NCBI GenBank assembly: GCA_944380945.1
Contig: CALWJG010000089.1
Span: forward strand, 1-6,619
From: an uncultured Agathobaculum sp.
Lineage (GTDB): Bacteria > Bacillota > Clostridia > Oscillospirales > Butyricicoccaceae
Direction: 5' to 3'
Length of the DNA: 6,619 nt
This document shows, piece by piece, positions 5,040 to 6,619 of the stretch; the first letter of the stretch is position 1; every line of letters begins with the position of its first letter. Below the pieces are notes generated by a model, which was not told where the DNA came from, did not search any database, and worked only from the letters and a program-made list of their open reading frames with translations. Both the position numbers and the translations under genes were made by a program.

Positions 5040-5774
5040 ATGGCAGTAATCTCTATGAAGCAGCTGCTGGAGGCCGGCGTACACTTCGGCCACCAGACCC
5101 GCCGCTGGAACCCGAAGATGGCGACCTACATCTTCACCGAGCGCAATGGTATCTATATCATTGACCTGCAGAAGACCGTTAAGAAGCTGGAAGAGGCGTA
5201 CTTCTTCGTGCGCGACATGGCGGCTTCGGGCGAGTCCATCCTGTTCGTCGGCACCAAGAAGCAGGCGCAGGACGCGATCAAGGAAGAGGCTGAGCGCTGC
5301 GGCCAGTTCTATGTCAACGCGCGTTGGCTGGGCGGCATGCTGACCAACTTCAAGACCATGCGCACCCGTATCGCGCGCCTGAACCAGCTGCAGAAGATGC
5401 AGGAGGACGGCACGTTCGATCTGCTGCCCAAGAAGGAAGTCATCAAGCTCCAGCTCGAGATCGCCAAGCTCGAGAAGTATCTGGGCGGCGTTAAGGAAAT
5501 GAAGAAGCTGCCGGGCGCGCTGTTCGTTGTCGACTCCCGCAAGGAAAAGAACGCGATCGCCGAGGCCCGCAAGCTGGGTATCCCGATCGTTGCGATCGTG
5601 GACACCAACTGCGACCCGGACGAGATCGACTACGTCATCCCGGGCAACGATGACGCGATCCGCGCCATCAAGCTGATCTCCCAGACCATGGCCAACGCGG
5701 TGCTGGAAGGCAAGCAGGGCGAGCAGCTCGAGGTCGAGGCCAAGGCCGAGGAGACTGAGGCGAAGGCTGAGTAA
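5040..5774 (+). CDS. rpsB: 30S ribosomal protein S2
   Basis: S2 is a structural protein of the 30S ribosomal subunit, sitting between head and body on the solvent side and needed for S1/mRNA engagement in many bacteria. The 244-aa protein is of normal length and carries the family signatures: MKQLLEAGVHFGHQTRRWNP (6-25), LFVGTKKQAQ (68-77), RWLGGMLTNFKT (95-106), a helical coiled region at about 107-152 and NCDPDEIDYVIPGNDDA (190-206). The last roughly 20 residues are an acidic, Ala/Glu-rich tail, common in Firmicutes S2. The ATG at 5040 is fixed by AAGGAGGA (5023-5030), 9 nt upstream, and by homology; in-frame codons upstream, including a GTG at 4965, are leader. An ATG-TAA start-stop pair at 5032-5037 lies between the site and the start but only 2 nt from GGAGG, so it is unlikely to be used. 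tsf follows, as in most bacteria. Confidence 0.98.
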   Translation: MAVISMKQLLEAGVHFGHQTRRWNPKMATYIFTERNGIYIIDLQKTVKKLEEAYFFVRDMAASGESILFVGTKKQAQDAIKEEAERCGQFYVNARWLGGMLTNFKTMRTRIARLNQLQKMQEDGTFDLLPKKEVIKLQLEIAKLEKYLGGVKEMKKLPGALFVVDSRKEKNAIAEARKLGIPIVAIVDTNCDPDEIDYVIPGNDDAIRAIKLISQTMANAVLEGKQGEQLEVEAKAEETEAKAE

Positions 5775-5807
5775 GCCCAAAACTGCATAGCTTATCTTGT
5801 GAGTTGT

Positions 5808-5863
5808 TCGTAGGGCGCGACGACCCGGCGCGCCGAGGTCGTCCGCCCTACGATTTTTGTTTT
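5808..5863 (+). terminator. Very strong hairpin plus T-rich run between rpsB and tsf; possible palindromic repeat copy
   Basis: Bases 5808-5817 pair with 5844-5853 and, after one bulged C (5818), 5819-5825 pair with 5837-5843: 17 bp without mismatch. The loop contains the palindrome CGGCGCGCCG (5826-5835), which can add three more pairs. TTTTTGTTTT follows at 5854-5863. As drawn this is an intrinsic terminator downstream of rpsB and upstream of tsf, which has no recognisable promoter of its own, so it would have to be leaky or regulated. Sequence style (GTAGGGCG and GACGACC with their complements) resembles dispersed intergenic palindromes I associate from memory with related gut Firmicutes; unverified. 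Confidence 0.75.
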
Positions 5864-5891
5864 GTAAAAAAGATTTTTGGAGGAATAGAAA

Positions 5892-6619
5892 ATGGCTTTT
5901 ACTGCTGCTGACGTAAAAAAGCTCCGTGAAATGACCAACGTAGGCATGATGGACTGCAAGAAGGCGCTGACCGAGGCGGACGGCGACTTCGACAAGGCGA
6001 TCGAGATCCTGCGTGAGAAGGGTCTGGCTAAGGCTGCCAAGAAGGCGGACCGCATCGCGGCCGAGGGCGTTGTATGCGCGACCGTATGCGCGGACTGCGG
6101 TGTTGGCGCGATCATCGAGGTAAACTCTGAGACCGACTTTGTCGCCAAGAACGCGGACTTCCAGAAGTTCGTCAACGATCTGGCGGGCGTTGTGATGAAG
6201 GAAGCGCCGGCGGACGTCGAGGCGCTCAAGAACTGCAAGATGGGCGACGAGACCGTGCAGGAGGCGCTGCAGGAGAAGGTGCTCACCATCGGCGAGAATA
6301 TCCAGATCCGCCGCTTCGAGCGTTTTGACGACTCCACTGTCAACGTTGCCTACACCCACATGGGCGGCGTGATCGGCGTTCTGGTCGGCCTGCAGGTTTC
6401 GGATAACCTGAAGGACAACGCGACCGTCAAGGAGCTGGGCAAGGACATCGGCATGCAGGCTGCTGCCATGAACCCGTCCTTCCTCGACAAGTCCGACGTT
6501 GACGAGGCGACCCTCGCCAAGGAGAAGGAGATCCTGCTCGTGCAGGCGCTCGAGGAGAACAAGACCGCTGCCAAGCCGAAGCCGGAGCAGATCATCCACA
6601 AGATGGTCGAGGGCCGTAT
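5892..6619 (+). CDS. tsf: Elongation factor Ts, N-terminal 242 residues (cut by window end)
   Basis: EF-Ts is the guanine-nucleotide exchange factor that releases GDP from EF-Tu during translation elongation. The frame is open from the ATG at 5892 to the window edge with no stop; about 242 residues are visible, and a Firmicutes EF-Ts is usually near 300, so the C-terminal part is missing only because the window ends. The N-terminal UBA-like domain (LREMTNVGMMDCKKALTEAD, 11-30) and the EF-Tu-contacting TDFVAKN (81-87, with the D82-F83 pair that displaces Mg2+) are intact, followed by the core domain. GGAGG (5879-5883) lies 8 nt upstream. An unusual cysteine cluster, C62-x3-C66-x2-C69, occupies the loop before the TDFVAKN strand, and this loop is about two residues longer than in E. 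coli or B. subtilis EF-Ts. Confidence 0.97.
   Translation, partial: MAFTAADVKKLREMTNVGMMDCKKALTEADGDFDKAIEILREKGLAKAAKKADRIAAEGVVCATVCADCGVGAIIEVNSETDFVAKNADFQKFVNDLAGVVMKEAPADVEALKNCKMGDETVQEALQEKVLTIGENIQIRRFERFDDSTVNVAYTHMGGVIGVLVGLQVSDNLKDNATVKELGKDIGMQAAAMNPSFLDKSDVDEATLAKEKEILLVQALEENKTAAKPKPEQIIHKMVEGR

Noticed and set aside
3681..6599. A 972-codon open frame on the minus strand running antisense to ymxH, the transporter, rpsB and tsf
   Set aside because: It crosses four independently recognised genes and their promoters, has a composition dominated by R, H, L, A and D typical of GC-rich shadow frames, and shows no domain. Open length is explained by G/C-ending codon bias on the sense strand.

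Overview
The window is ordinary, GC-rich (about 60% or more by eye) bacterial chromosome with nearly all of its length in coding use. A YlmC/YmxH-family protein, a family restricted to endospore formers, together with GC-rich Firmicutes-style proteins, perfect AGGAGG-type ribosome binding sites and the rpsB-tsf pair, points to a GC-rich, spore-lineage member of the Clostridia. A gut Oscillospirales/Ruminococcaceae-type organism is my best guess; this is inference, not a measured placement.

Layout, left to right: (i) a terminator hairpin at the left edge, then ilvA (medium-form threonine ammonia-lyase with a C-terminal ACT domain) on the minus strand; (ii) a compact divergent promoter region (about 1268-1426) with one good vegetative-type promoter for each direction; (iii) a plus-strand pair made of a DivIVA-like coiled-coil protein and a class I fumarase beta subunit without its usual alpha partner; (iv) a strong hairpin plus T-run (2725-2777) that looks like the terminator of that pair but whose 3' arm and T-run are also the ribosome binding site and TTG start of the next gene; (v) a membrane-anchored CE4 polysaccharide deacetylase coupled to a YlmC/YmxH protein, a pairing reminiscent of the ylxY-ymxH neighbourhood of Bacillus subtilis; (vi) an EamA/DMT-family transporter; (vii) rpsB behind a near-consensus promoter that overlaps the transporter's stop codon and a roughly 110-nt structured leader; (viii) a very strong terminator-like hairpin; (ix) tsf, cut off by the right edge.

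The genes do not form one pathway. They are separate housekeeping or sporulation-lineage units: amino-acid metabolism (ilvA), probable cell-pole or division scaffold plus C4 acid metabolism, cell-wall modification with a sporulation-associated PRC-barrel protein, metabolite transport, and translation (S2, EF-Ts). I see no mobile element, CRISPR array, tRNA, rRNA or defence system. I found no convincing new multi-gene system. The observations most worth checking are regulatory: the hairpin shared between a terminator and a start site, the rpsB leader fold, and the terminator-like palindrome between rpsB and tsf.
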